From: Thermococcus eurythermalis
GTDB taxonomy: Archaea; Methanobacteriota_B; Thermococci; Thermococcales; Thermococcaceae
Direction: 5' to 3'
Assembly (NCBI RefSeq): GCF_000769655.1
Contig: NZ_CP008887.1
Span: 372,001 to 436,000 of the forward strand
Length of the DNA: 64,000 nt
Position numbers and translations under genes: made by a program. This document shows, one piece after another, positions 47,101 to 54,421 of this stretch. The notes under the pieces are model-generated. The model ran no database searches. It was not told where the DNA came from and saw nothing but the letters and a program-made list of their open reading frames with translations. Position 1 is the stretch's first letter. Every line of letters begins with the position of its first letter.

Positions 47101-49436
47101 AGAAGTTCGGAGGGCTTTATCTCCCTCTCGGCGTAGGGCCTCAGCTCGACGTCGCAGCGCGGGCACCGGAAGCCGAACTCCTTCGCCTCGCTCTCTGGGT
47201 AGTCAACGTTGCACTTGGGGCAGTGCCAGAGGAGCTCCTTCCTCGTCCCACAGACGGGGCAGAGGTGCTCGGGGCCAACGTGTCCGCACTTAGGACACTT
47301 GAAGAAGGCTATCTCGACCTTAGCTGTTTTTCCTTCCTCAGCGGCCTTCTTAATGTCCCTGCTCTGGCCTCCCGCCAAACCAATCGGGAAGAGCACCTGA
47401 ACAGGGGGCTTCATCTTCCTCTCCTTGGCCTTCTCGGGCCTGCCCATTCTGGCCCCTATCCAGCTTATTCCCCTGTCGCGGAGCTTTATCGGGTTGTTCT
47501 CGTTGATTATATCAATGACCGTGTGGAACGGCTTAGCCTTGAACTCCCATTCGAGGTTGCCGAGGGGAGTCAAGAGTGCAGAACTCCAGGGGTAGTCAAC
47601 GACGATGACCTTTCTCCTGTCCTCTGTCCTCTCGAGCCTGTGGGGCAGGCCGAGGAGCTCAAGGTAGCGCTTGATTCTGGGGTCGTTGTCAAGGATTACC
47701 TTCCTCGCGAACTTCAGCTTCCGGAACTCGTCCCACTCGATTTGGGCGTTTAGTAAAGCCTTCTGGAGTTCCTCCACTTCCTCAGGCTTCAGCGTGTTCC
47801 AGTAGAGGGTGTAGTAGGGGTGGAAGGGTATGTCCAGAACCTTCGAGAGGTGTATAGCCAGCTCGACGCTCGGCCTGACCCTGAGCGGGTCTCTCAAAAG
47901 GCTTTCTAGGAAATCAGGGTCTATTTCGAGGTACTCAGCGGCCTCTTCTATTGCCTCGCGCGGGTTGTCGGAGAACGGCTTGAGCTCGACCTCGTAAAGC
48001 TCCTCGATTGCCTTCACCAGCTCCTGAACCCACCATTCCTCGACGTAGTTGGCCGGCAAAAGCGTCTGATTGTTCTCAACGAAGTCGCCGAAGTTCACGA
48101 GGGCATCTCCGACGTATAGAATCTCCTCAATCTCGTTTTTAACCCTGAGAGCCGTCTCGTAGTCGTCAACCCGTACGACGCTCCCGTCCTTGAGCTTGAC
48201 TATCGGCCCCTCAACAGTCGTTGCGGGGGTAACGATACAGCCCTTTCCGGGCCTCTCGGTCTTCATCTGCGTTCCTATCGCTATGAACTCGTCGAGGATT
48301 ATCATTGTGGCCGGGTTGACGCTCCACGTCGCAAAACCGCTGACCCTGCTCCTCCCGTAGCGCAGGCGGAAGCCACCGTTCTCTGAGGGTTCGGCGAAGA
48401 GTGGCCTACCACCTATTATCTCCTTCGTGTACTTCTTGTTAGGGGCGATGTTGGCCTTGAACTTCTCGTAGAGCTCGTAGTAGAAGCCCTTCTCAACCTT
48501 CTCAACGATCTCTTCCTTTGCGCCCGAATCCTCAGCCTTAGAATCTTCCGAAGGGGAACTCTCAACGCTCGCACCCTTTTCCTTGGCCTCGACGAACTCC
48601 TTTATCCAGTCCCATCCCTCAATACCCATCTTGTCTATGTACTTGACAAGCTTCTTCGCCTTCTGAAGCACACCCTCGGCAAGGACGAGGATAGCGCCGC
48701 CGCGGAGGTGGTTTGTCTCAACCCCGGGGACGTTCCTGTGGCTCACTTCCACCTTATCGGTCTCTTCACCGGTTATCTCAATCGGGATGTTCCTCATGGC
48801 GAGTCTGACTTCGTCTGCCTCCGGGTGGTACTGCAGTCTCGTAACGGCTCTATGGTAGAGGTCTATCTCCTCGACCATCCTCTCTATATGCTCCTCGCTC
48901 GGCTTGAAGCGGTCGAGGCCGAGCTTTTTCCTCACGTAGTCGCCTACGAGGACGCTCAGCGCCTGGGCCGTTCCACCAGAACTCCTGATGGGTCCAGCGT
49001 AGTAGAGCGCCAAGTACTCGCTGTTATCGGCCCATGTGTTGCGCTTTATTTTAACGTCAGCGATTCCCTCAAGCGGGGCTGAGACGATACCCTCTGTGAG
49101 TATCGCGAGGGCAGTTCTGACCGCCTGCTCCGCGTACTTCTCCTTGCTCCCCAGGTCGCCGAACTTGCCCTCGATGATTTCATCAACGACCTTAAGAGCC
49201 GCCAGTTCCTTACCGTACTCCTTGACGAGCTCTCTAATCCTTTCGGCGACTCCAGGGGGGCCGACGAGGCTCTCAACACGGCCGGCCATGTCGGTTGCCT
49301 GAGGAACCTCAACATCGAGGCTTGGGTCTTTCCCCTGGGCCCGGGCCTTTCTCGCAATCTCGTAGGCCCTGTCAATCTCCCTCTGGAGTGATTCGAAGTA
49401 AGCCTTCATCTCAGACGAGTAGAGCTCTTCCCCCAT
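44133..49436 (-). CDS. polC: DNA polymerase II (PolD) large subunit DP2, intein-containing
   Basis: The catalytic subunit of the archaeal family D replicative polymerase, 1767 residues including a 475-residue intein (host protein 1292). The N-terminal region VRIRELVKEYGKELAALKVV-like start, several zinc-binding CxxC pairs (CPKCGHVGPEHLCPVC, CPKCNVDYPES), and the active site CDGDEDAVMLL are all present. The intein splits the NCDGDED active-site loop. A Lys-rich tail ends in ISLDEFFGS, a PCNA-interacting box. The start ATG 49436 abuts the stop of DP1; cdc6, polB and polC form one operon leading away from oriC. Confidence 0.97.
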   Translation of the reverse strand: MGEELYSSEMKAYFESLQREIDRAYEIARKARAQGKDPSLDVEVPQATDMAGRVESLVGPPGVAERIRELVKEYGKELAALKVVDEIIEGKFGDLGSKEKYAEQAVRTALAILTEGIVSAPLEGIADVKIKRNTWADNSEYLALYYAGPIRSSGGTAQALSVLVGDYVRKKLGLDRFKPSEEHIERMVEEIDLYHRAVTRLQYHPEADEVRLAMRNIPIEITGEETDKVEVSHRNVPGVETNHLRGGAILVLAEGVLQKAKKLVKYIDKMGIEGWDWIKEFVEAKEKGASVESSPSEDSKAEDSGAKEEIVEKVEKGFYYELYEKFKANIAPNKKYTKEIIGGRPLFAEPSENGGFRLRYGRSRVSGFATWSVNPATMIILDEFIAIGTQMKTERPGKGCIVTPATTVEGPIVKLKDGSVVRVDDYETALRVKNEIEEILYVGDALVNFGDFVENNQTLLPANYVEEWWVQELVKAIEELYEVELKPFSDNPREAIEEAAEYLEIDPDFLESLLRDPLRVRPSVELAIHLSKVLDIPFHPYYTLYWNTLKPEEVEELQKALLNAQIEWDEFRKLKFARKVILDNDPRIKRYLELLGLPHRLERTEDRRKVIVVDYPWSSALLTPLGNLEWEFKAKPFHTVIDIINENNPIKLRDRGISWIGARMGRPEKAKERKMKPPVQVLFPIGLAGGQSRDIKKAAEEGKTAKVEIAFFKCPKCGHVGPEHLCPVCGTRKELLWHCPKCNVDYPESEAKEFGFRCPRCDVELRPYAEREIKPSELLRRAMDNVKVYGIDRLKGVKGMTSGYKMAEPLEKGLLRVKNDVYVFKDGTIRFDATDAPITHFKPKEIGVSVEKLRELGYTHDFEGKPLERDDQIVELKVQDIILSYEAGKYLLKVARFVDDLLEKFYGLPRFYNAEKMEDLIGHLVIGLAPHTSAGIIGRIIGFSDVLVGYAHPYYHAAKRRNCFPGDTRILVQIDGKPARIPLRELYELFEGESYENMVYVRRKSKRDVKVYSFDPESGKVVLTDIEDVIKAPSTDHLIRFELELGRSFETTVDHPVLVYENGKFVEKRAFEVKEGDRILVPRLEFGEVSLENLDLLEAFADEKFKSLWDSIMVRGLSNWLSSIGAEVKYDYLRRDSLPLSVLLNVLKEKGLSIKDVPDCRLAFKRDKVTVKRFVPIRPLMRVLGYYLAEGYARESNSVYQISFSIADDEVREDLKRALRDAFGNGFKIYERREKVTVGSRILYLLFTEVLSAGNNAHTKRVPSLVYTLPKDAVAEMLRAYFEGDGTIIGTKPMVVVYSVNRSLLEDIDTLLISKFGLYSSWGVDRDANSRPGNVVQKYHQVKGGTVPVSKIYRLNLYGIQALNFMNSIGFISKRKNSVAKQWRGYNFQPYRRATDMGVLLKVRSVEFIQSPDDVVYSLSASKYHTIIISNNITTANCDGDEDAVMLLLDALLNFSKYYLPEKRGGKMDAPLVVTTRLDPREVDSEVHNMDVVRYYPLEFYEATYEMKSPKEVKFIERVEDRLGKPEMYEGIKFTHDTDDIGLGPKMSLYKQLGDMVEKVERQLALAERIRAVDEHHVAETILNSHLIPDLRGNLRSFTRQEFRCVKCNTKYRRPPLIGCCPKCGGKIVLTVSKGAVEKYLPTAKMLVTRYKVKDYTRQRICLTEKDIKTLFETVLPEKQRTLLGFSADVCEKMIRERTGSSNGKNGYLDGFNGKDGKARKAKAENEVERERKPKAEKSRDLKKEVKREKAKAKRKKRISLDEFFGS
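45126..46550 (-). mobile_element. DP2 intein with LAGLIDADG homing endonuclease
   Basis: A 475-residue intein in-frame in polC. It begins CFPGDTRILVQIDG after host ...AAKRRN, has the block B-type TTVDHPVLVY, and ends HTIIISNNITTAN before host Cys of CDGDED. Two dodecapeptide motifs, MRVLGYYLAEGY and MLRAYFEGDGT, mark a DOD-type homing endonuclease domain. Some Pyrococcus PolII inteins at this site lack the endonuclease; this one is full-length and probably active. Confidence 0.93.
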
Positions 49437-51614
49437 TCAAACCCCCTCGCAGAACTGGTCAAAGCTCACAACGGCCCTCAGGCGGGCCGTCTCAACGTCT
49501 ATTATCGGCACGCGCGCGGGAGTCGGGACTATGTTCACCATCTTCTGGAACTCCGTCTGCGCCTGCCAGGTGCCCGTGTTTATGACGAAGACGCCGCTGT
49601 AAATCTGGTATTCCATAACGTGGACGTGGCCGGCCTGGAAGAGGTCTGGAACGCTCTCGATGACAAGGGTATCCTCTGGGTCAGGGGCTATTGGGACTTT
49701 GTTCCCGAAGGTCGGCGCGATGTGGCGGAGCTTGAGGAGGTCAACCATCGCCTGTGCCGGGTGGTGGTGGCTTCTCCCCGGAATAAAGTCAACGACGTCC
49801 TCTATTCCCCTTCCGTGGGCCACGAGGAACTCCCTGCCATGGAGGTTTATCACGGCAGGGTTGCTTATGATGACGGCGTTCTTGAGCTTGTAGAGCGGCT
49901 TGGCATACTCCTCGTAAAAGCCGGGCTGGGGAAGGGCAGTCCTCGCGGCGTCGTGGTTGCCGGGGCCGATGAACATCGTTATATGATCCGGAACGTTGCG
50001 GAGGAGGTTTGCCAGAGCTTCGTACTGGTCAAAGATATCGGGGATTTCCAGCTCGTTGTACTGGCCGGGATAGATACCGACGCCATCAACCACGTCGCCC
50101 CCGATTATCATGTACTTAATCCTGCTCACGAGTTCTTCCTCGGCCCTGCTGTTGACCTCGCCGTTGAGCCATTCGAGGAACTTCTCAAAGGCCTTCTCGC
50201 AGAACTTGTTCGAGCCGACGTGGATGTCGCTCAGCAGAATCGCGTAGACCTTCTCTTCCAGTGGAGGCTTCTCGCGCCTGAACTTCGGCACATCCGGGAG
50301 GAAGACGCGGTTGGCGAAGAAGATTCCCCTTCCAGACTGACCGCGGAAGGCAACGACTGAATCGGGCATTATTGCGTTGTAGGCCTGGGAAGCGTTCTCC
50401 TTGTCCCTGCCGAGGAAGACTTTAACCCGCCCTGTTGCATCTTCCACCTCGAACATGTAGCCCTTCGCCGTTTCGCGCTTGTCGTTCACTAGGCCGATTA
50501 TCGTGACTTCGTCGTCCCGGACGTAGCTCAGCTTCGCGATGTCTATGACCGTCCCGATTTCGGGGTTCTCGCGGAAGATTCTGCGCATCTTCTTGAGGCG
50601 CGATTTGAAGTAGTTCGAGTACGCCTGGATTATTATCTCGCCCTCCTTGCTCGCGGCGTTCTTGACCTTGGGGGCCTCGAACTTCACGTTCTTGACGTCA
50701 AAGGTCACTTCCCAATCGTCGGGGATTTCCTTCGCGCGGTAGTGGAAGCCCTCTTTGGGCCGTATCACGACGTCTCGGTACGTTGAGTAGCTCTTCTCAC
50801 CCTCGACGTCCTCGCCAACGTACGCTATGGGAATCCCGTAGTCGCCGTAGACGATTTTGGGCTTCACTCCGTTTCCGTTCTCGCCGTTCTCATAGTACTC
50901 CTCACTGTCGGCGTAGTTCCCGTAGCCGTTGCCGTTCAGGGGCTCGGCTTCCACTGGAAGTGAGTCCTCGACGACCTCGGTTAGTGACGAATCCAATGAA
51001 CCAGAGGCTTCATCCACGAGTTCTTCAGGTTCAGGCGTTCCAGTGGAAATAAAACTCTCCCCCTCTGAAATCTCGCTGGAAATCGATTCTTCAACAGGAT
51101 TAGATGCAGGAAATTGCTCCGATTCAGCGGTTGCTCCAGTGGAAATTGAAGTCTCGCCAACAATTTTGGCGGGTTCAACGCTCTCTTCCCCAGAAGAAGC
51201 CGTGGCAACCCCGCTTTCCACGACATCTCCAGTGGAAATAGAACCCGCATCCTCCGCGAGAACTGCTTCATCAGAAGGAGCGATATCCTCGGGAGAATCC
51301 CCTTCAACGGACTCAGAAACGGAGGTCTCGCCAGTTTCAACGACATCTTCAGAGTACCCAACGTCAGCAGGACTTACAGGAGTCTCTTCTGTGGCCTCTT
51401 CCGGGGCACTATCATCGGGGCTTCCAGTGGAAACTACGCCCTTCTCCACTAGAAAGTCCATGGCCAGGGCGGAGTCTATGACAAACGTCCCCCTCGCCTT
51501 TGCGAACTTTATGAGCTCGGCAAGCGTGAAGTCCCTCTTGTAGTGGGGTTCTAGAAGATAATAGGCTGATGGAGTTATCAGGTAGTTGTTCTTGATTAAA
51601 TCCTCGACCAGCAT
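49437..51614 (-). CDS. polB: DNA polymerase II (PolD) small subunit DP1
   Basis: A 725-residue DP1, the proofreading exonuclease subunit of PolD. A short N-terminal helical domain is followed by a long acidic, Ser/Glu/Val-rich linker (about residues 50-250), an OB fold (about 345-400, IGLVNDKRETAKGYMFEVED) and a calcineurin-like nuclease domain with AILLSDIHVG, IIGGDVVDGVG, FIGPGNHDAAR and AGHVHVMEY. The linker is odd: it repeats the peptide ISTG four times because its DNA carries origin-recognition-box motifs. The start ATG 51614 overlaps the cdc6 stop (TGATG). The stop TGA directly precedes the DP2 start. Confidence 0.97.
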   Translation of the reverse strand: MLVEDLIKNNYLITPSAYYLLEPHYKRDFTLAELIKFAKARGTFVIDSALAMDFLVEKGVVSTGSPDDSAPEEATEETPVSPADVGYSEDVVETGETSVSESVEGDSPEDIAPSDEAVLAEDAGSISTGDVVESGVATASSGEESVEPAKIVGETSISTGATAESEQFPASNPVEESISSEISEGESFISTGTPEPEELVDEASGSLDSSLTEVVEDSLPVEAEPLNGNGYGNYADSEEYYENGENGNGVKPKIVYGDYGIPIAYVGEDVEGEKSYSTYRDVVIRPKEGFHYRAKEIPDDWEVTFDVKNVKFEAPKVKNAASKEGEIIIQAYSNYFKSRLKKMRRIFRENPEIGTVIDIAKLSYVRDDEVTIIGLVNDKRETAKGYMFEVEDATGRVKVFLGRDKENASQAYNAIMPDSVVAFRGQSGRGIFFANRVFLPDVPKFRREKPPLEEKVYAILLSDIHVGSNKFCEKAFEKFLEWLNGEVNSRAEEELVSRIKYMIIGGDVVDGVGIYPGQYNELEIPDIFDQYEALANLLRNVPDHITMFIGPGNHDAARTALPQPGFYEEYAKPLYKLKNAVIISNPAVINLHGREFLVAHGRGIEDVVDFIPGRSHHHPAQAMVDLLKLRHIAPTFGNKVPIAPDPEDTLVIESVPDLFQAGHVHVMEYQIYSGVFVINTGTWQAQTEFQKMVNIVPTPARVPIIDVETARLRAVVSFDQFCEGV
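50948..51434. repeat. Cluster of five ORB/mini-ORB motifs inside the polB linker
   Basis: Motif copies lie at 50948-50960 (CTTCCACTGGAAG), 51037-51049 (GTTCCAGTGGAAA followed by taaaactctccccc), 51134-51146, 51227-51239 and 51421-51434. The copy at 51037 continues with almost the same extension as the full ORBs at oriC. All fall in the disordered linker region, where they encode ISTG or PVE. Spacing between copies is 80-190 bases. Confidence 0.75.
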
Positions 51615-52867
51615 CAGAACAACCTCCTCTGCTTGGAAAGGGTGAGGGTGAGGAGGCCTCTAACCTGTTCATCGTGGCGGTAGATGTTCTTAACCATATA
51701 TGGAGTCACGTTGAGGCGGATTTCCTTCGTCCTGCCGTAGCGGCCCTTGCTGACGACCTTGGCGTTGATGATGCCGAGCATATCGAGCTCGTTGATTAGG
51801 TCGCTCACGCGCCTCTGGGTGAGGGGCTCAACATCGAGGTGGTCGCAGAGGGACTTGTAGACGGAGTAAACGTCGCCTGTGTTGGCCGGCAGTTCGCCGT
51901 TCTCGTCGAGCATGACTATGGCGTAGAGGAGCACCTTCGAGTGGAGCGGGAGCGTCTTTATGACCTCTTCCATCGTGTCCTGCTCGATCTTCTCCTGCGC
52001 CTTCCAGACGTGCCTCTCGGTTACCTTGCTCGCCCCCTCGCGCTCCGCTATCTCTCCGGCCACACGGAGCAGGTCAAGGGCCCTTCTCGCGTCGCCGTGC
52101 TCCCTCGCGGCGAGGGCAGCACAGAGCGGGACAACGGCATCGTCAAGAACACCCTCGTAAAAGGCCTCCTCCGCACGCTGCATGAGAATGTCCCTCAGCT
52201 GGTTGGCGTCATAAGGCGGGAAAACAACTTCCTCCTCGCTCAGACTCGACAGGACGCGCGCATCGAGGTATTCCTTGAACTTGAGGTCGTTGGAGATTCC
52301 GATTATGCTGACCTTCGCCCTTGAGAGCTCGGTGTTGATCCTCGTGAGGGAGTAGAGTATGTCGTCACCGCTCTTCTTGATGAGCTTGTCTATCTCGTCA
52401 AGGACTATAATCACGAAGCGCTCCCTCGCGTCTATAACCTCCTTTAGCTTGGCGTAGACCTCATCGGTTGGCCAGCCGACGAGGGGAACCTCCACACCGC
52501 TCTCAGCTTTGAAGTGGTTGACTATCCTGGCGAGAACGCGGTAGTGAGTGTCAACAATCTCACAGTTTATGTATATGACCTCAACCGGGATGTTGTACTT
52601 CTCGGAGATCTTCTTGAGCTCCTCGGTGACGAACTTCACTGTAACAGTCTTACCGGTTCCAGTCTTGCCGTAAACGAAGACATTAGAAGGAGTCTCACCG
52701 CGGAGAACAGGAACAAGGATGTGGGCGAGCTCGTCTATCTGCTCGTGCCTGTGAGGGAGTTCCTTTGGTGTGTAACTATGCCTCAGAACTTCCTTGTTCT
52801 TGAAAATCTTCTTGGCGTGGAGGTACTTCTCGAATATTGAAGTCAGGTAGTCGTCCCTGTCTCCCAT
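51614..52867 (-). CDS. cdc6: Orc1/Cdc6 origin-binding protein
   Basis: A 417-residue AAA+ initiator that binds origin recognition boxes and loads MCM. Walker A VYGKTGTGKTVTVKF is at about residues 65-80 and Walker B VIIVLDEIDKL at about 150-160. The C-terminal winged helix contains LTQRRVSDLINELDMLGI. The probable start is ATG 52867; the in-frame GTG 52882 and ATG 52876 lie in or too close to the GGTGGAGAT site. It is the first gene of the cdc6-polB-polC operon and its 5' side faces oriC with one gene between. Confidence 0.96.
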   Translation of the reverse strand: MGDRDDYLTSIFEKYLHAKKIFKNKEVLRHSYTPKELPHRHEQIDELAHILVPVLRGETPSNVFVYGKTGTGKTVTVKFVTEELKKISEKYNIPVEVIYINCEIVDTHYRVLARIVNHFKAESGVEVPLVGWPTDEVYAKLKEVIDARERFVIIVLDEIDKLIKKSGDDILYSLTRINTELSRAKVSIIGISNDLKFKEYLDARVLSSLSEEEVVFPPYDANQLRDILMQRAEEAFYEGVLDDAVVPLCAALAAREHGDARRALDLLRVAGEIAEREGASKVTERHVWKAQEKIEQDTMEEVIKTLPLHSKVLLYAIVMLDENGELPANTGDVYSVYKSLCDHLDVEPLTQRRVSDLINELDMLGIINAKVVSKGRYGRTKEIRLNVTPYMVKNIYRHDEQVRGLLTLTLSKQRRLF

Positions 52868-53125
52868 GGTTCCCATCTCCACCGGAAATTATACTCTCCC
52901 ATTATAGCACCGCCATAATCGGGCGGACAAGGAAGACATTTCGTCAAAGATACGGGATATTTTTGGATTGTATCTAAGTATTGACCGAGATTTTGAACAT
53001 ACTACCAAATCTCCACCGGAAGCACAGGATACACTGGAAAGCATTGCAGGTGTGGGTGCTGGGGTTTATATACCTTGTTGAGCAGGAAGATGTAAAACAG
53101 ATATAGGGAAGGATAGGAATTGGCC

Positions 53126-53725
53126 TCACATATAACTCCTGTCAGACTCCTCGGGAAGCACCTCCGAGAGGAGTGCCAGGGCTTCATTCTTGGACATCCC
53201 TACCCTGGAAACCAGGAAGTCAAGGAGCTCTTCCCTGCTCGCGCCGTTGCGAAGCCTCTCGTATACCATAGCAAGCACGCGCTCCCTAAGGAGCTCCTCA
53301 AACTCCTCTTCGAGGCCGAGGGCCGAGACCGCAGAGAGGAGGCCAACCAGTAGGGCAGACAGGGCGTCGTTAAACTCATCCTTTTCAAGGCTCGACGTGT
53401 CAAGGTCAACCGCGAGGTAAACATCGTCGTTCATCCCCATGAGGAGGAACTTCATGAGGTTGACTTCCGCGTTGAGCTTGAGGAGCGCGTGGTAGACCTT
53501 GAGCTTCTCGTCTTTGGTCATGGAGAAAGTCTCAAGGCCCATTGGAACGAGGAGCCTAACAAAGCCGTCTCCAAAGGAGACCATCAACGTAAACGGCATC
53601 TTTGGGTGTTCAGCAATGTAGAGTCCCGGTTCAAGCTGCCTGGCCTCCCAGGGCAGGTCAACGATATCGTTTGCATCGTCGCTCCCCGAGCGCAGCCATT
53701 CGATTATGGTCTTCTCAATCTCCAC
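53126..53725 (-). CDS. Conserved hypothetical protein beside oriC
   Basis: A 199-residue soluble protein. The sequence (WEARQLEPGLYIAEHP, TLMVSFGDGFVRLLVPMGLE and KLKVYHALLKLNAEVNLMKFLLM) resembles YbjN/type III chaperone-like folds; this is a loose impression. The C-terminal third is helical. The start is GTG 53725 behind GGTGGTT; the earlier GTG 53734 is in the ribosome binding site. It sits between cdc6 and the origin. About 240 bases separate it from cdc6; these hold the cdc6 promoter and no gene that I can see. Confidence 0.65.
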   Translation of the reverse strand: MEIEKTIIEWLRSGSDDANDIVDLPWEARQLEPGLYIAEHPKMPFTLMVSFGDGFVRLLVPMGLETFSMTKDEKLKVYHALLKLNAEVNLMKFLLMGMNDDVYLAVDLDTSSLEKDEFNDALSALLVGLLSAVSALGLEEEFEELLRERVLAMVYERLRNGASREELLDFLVSRVGMSKNEALALLSEVLPEESDRSYM

Positions 53726-53977
53726 AGGAACCACCCTAAGAAATACGATGTGGGGACATTAATGGTTTGCCCTTCCACGAGAAACGGGAAAGTTTAGTGC
53801 ACAGGTATGTGCACGAAAATTTGCATTTGGAAACACTAAAAAAGATAGGGCCACTTATTTCCACTGAAAGAGAAATGAACATAAATGAACAGCCACAAAA
53901 GAGCATTAGTGAACTTTACAATACAAACCAGTTAAATAGAAATCGTTACTATTTTGCAGAAGTTAAACAGCACATAT

Positions 53978-54007
53978 CCCCCCCAGAGTTTCATTTCCAC
54001 TGGAACC
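53978..54007 (-). promoter_or_regulatory. Full-length ORB, left copy
   Basis: On the minus strand it reads GGTTCCAGTGGAAATGAAAC then TCTGGGGGGG. It shares 18 contiguous bases (CCAGTGGAAATGAAACTC) plus the G-run with the right copy at 54262. Orc1/Cdc6 contacts both the dyad and the G-rich end in known archaeal origins. Confidence 0.88.
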
Positions 54008-54261
54008 GACTTTTGGAAGCTTCCAATAGAAGACCGTTTGTTTGTTGGTAAAAGCTCCCGTTCTTTTTTTCTGCGCTGGTTTTTATATTTTTCTATGAAC
54101 ATTCGACGAATTTGTCTGGAATTTCAACCAGAATTTCTGAACGACATCATAAACCATGGGAAAACTCACTGAACAACATGATGGCTACATACCTCAAAAA
54201 TCCATCATCTTGGTGTTTGCATTTAGCCACCCATCTAAACCCGTCCTTTTTCCGAAAGTGG

Positions 54262-54289
54262 GCTCCAGTGGAAATGAAACTCTGGGGGG
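54262..54289 (+). promoter_or_regulatory. Full-length ORB, right copy
   Basis: Plus strand GCTCCAGTGGAAATGAAACT followed by CTGGGGGG. It is in opposite orientation to the left copy, with the G-run facing away from the AT-rich core. Confidence 0.88.
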
Positions 54290-54316
54290 TCTTTTCGATG
54301 GCCATCGAAAAAGACC
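54287..54316. repeat. Long inverted repeat in oriC
   Basis: GGTCTTTTCGATGG and CCATCGAAAAAGACC abut one another as an almost perfect palindrome, differing by one T/A, between the right ORB and the mini-ORB at 54321. It could be extruded as a cruciform or bind a dimeric protein. Confidence 0.7.
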
Positions 54317-54320
54317 TTTA

Positions 54321-54333
54321 TTTCCACTGGAAA
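54321..54333. promoter_or_regulatory. Mini-ORB in oriC
   Basis: TTTCCACTGGAAA, the 13-base core of the ORB. Read on the minus strand it continues TAAAGGTCTTTTTC rather than into a G-run, so it is a mini-ORB rather than a full box. Confidence 0.75.
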
Positions 54334-54421
54334 AACTGGTCTTTGTAGTATTTTTCTGAACATTTCTGGATAGTTTTGTGGTGGGGGTATATTTTTAAGT
54401 TTTGAGTGGAAACCATCATAC

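Larger units (their letters stand above)
53735..54421. other. oriC: Chromosomal replication origin (oriC)
   Basis: A 690-base non-coding region between divergently oriented genes, next to cdc6, polB, polC and radA. It contains two full-length ORBs in inverted orientation (53978-54007 and 54262-54289) whose G-rich ends point outwards, enclosing about 250 bases with AT-rich runs such as ggtttttatatttttct near 54077-54095, the likely unwinding element. Further elements are a degenerate mini-ORB (53858-53870), a 14-bp palindrome TTGGAAGCTTCCAA (54013-54026), a long hairpin (54287-54316) and a mini-ORB at 54321. Short frames in this region are spurious. This matches the oriC layout known from Pyrococcus. 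Confidence 0.9.

Noticed and set aside
46569-47753. Long plus-strand frame (394 codons) opposite polC
   Set aside because: It is the antisense shadow of the GC-rich DP2 coding sequence; it has no ribosome binding site and no protein-like motifs, while the minus strand encodes a clear polymerase.
49620-51543. Plus-strand frames opposite polB (49620-50360 and 50929-51543)
   Set aside because: Antisense shadows of DP1; the second is a Ser-rich mirror of the low-complexity linker.
52877-53020. CTCCACCGGAA elements near 52877 and 53009 as further ORBs
   Set aside because: The first is the complement of the cdc6 ribosome binding site, and both differ from the ORB core at the central bases; weak copies at best.
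53767-54359. Short frames inside oriC (for example 53767-54051 and 54112-54348)
   Set aside because: They overlap ORBs and palindromes, lack ribosome binding sites and have random-looking composition.
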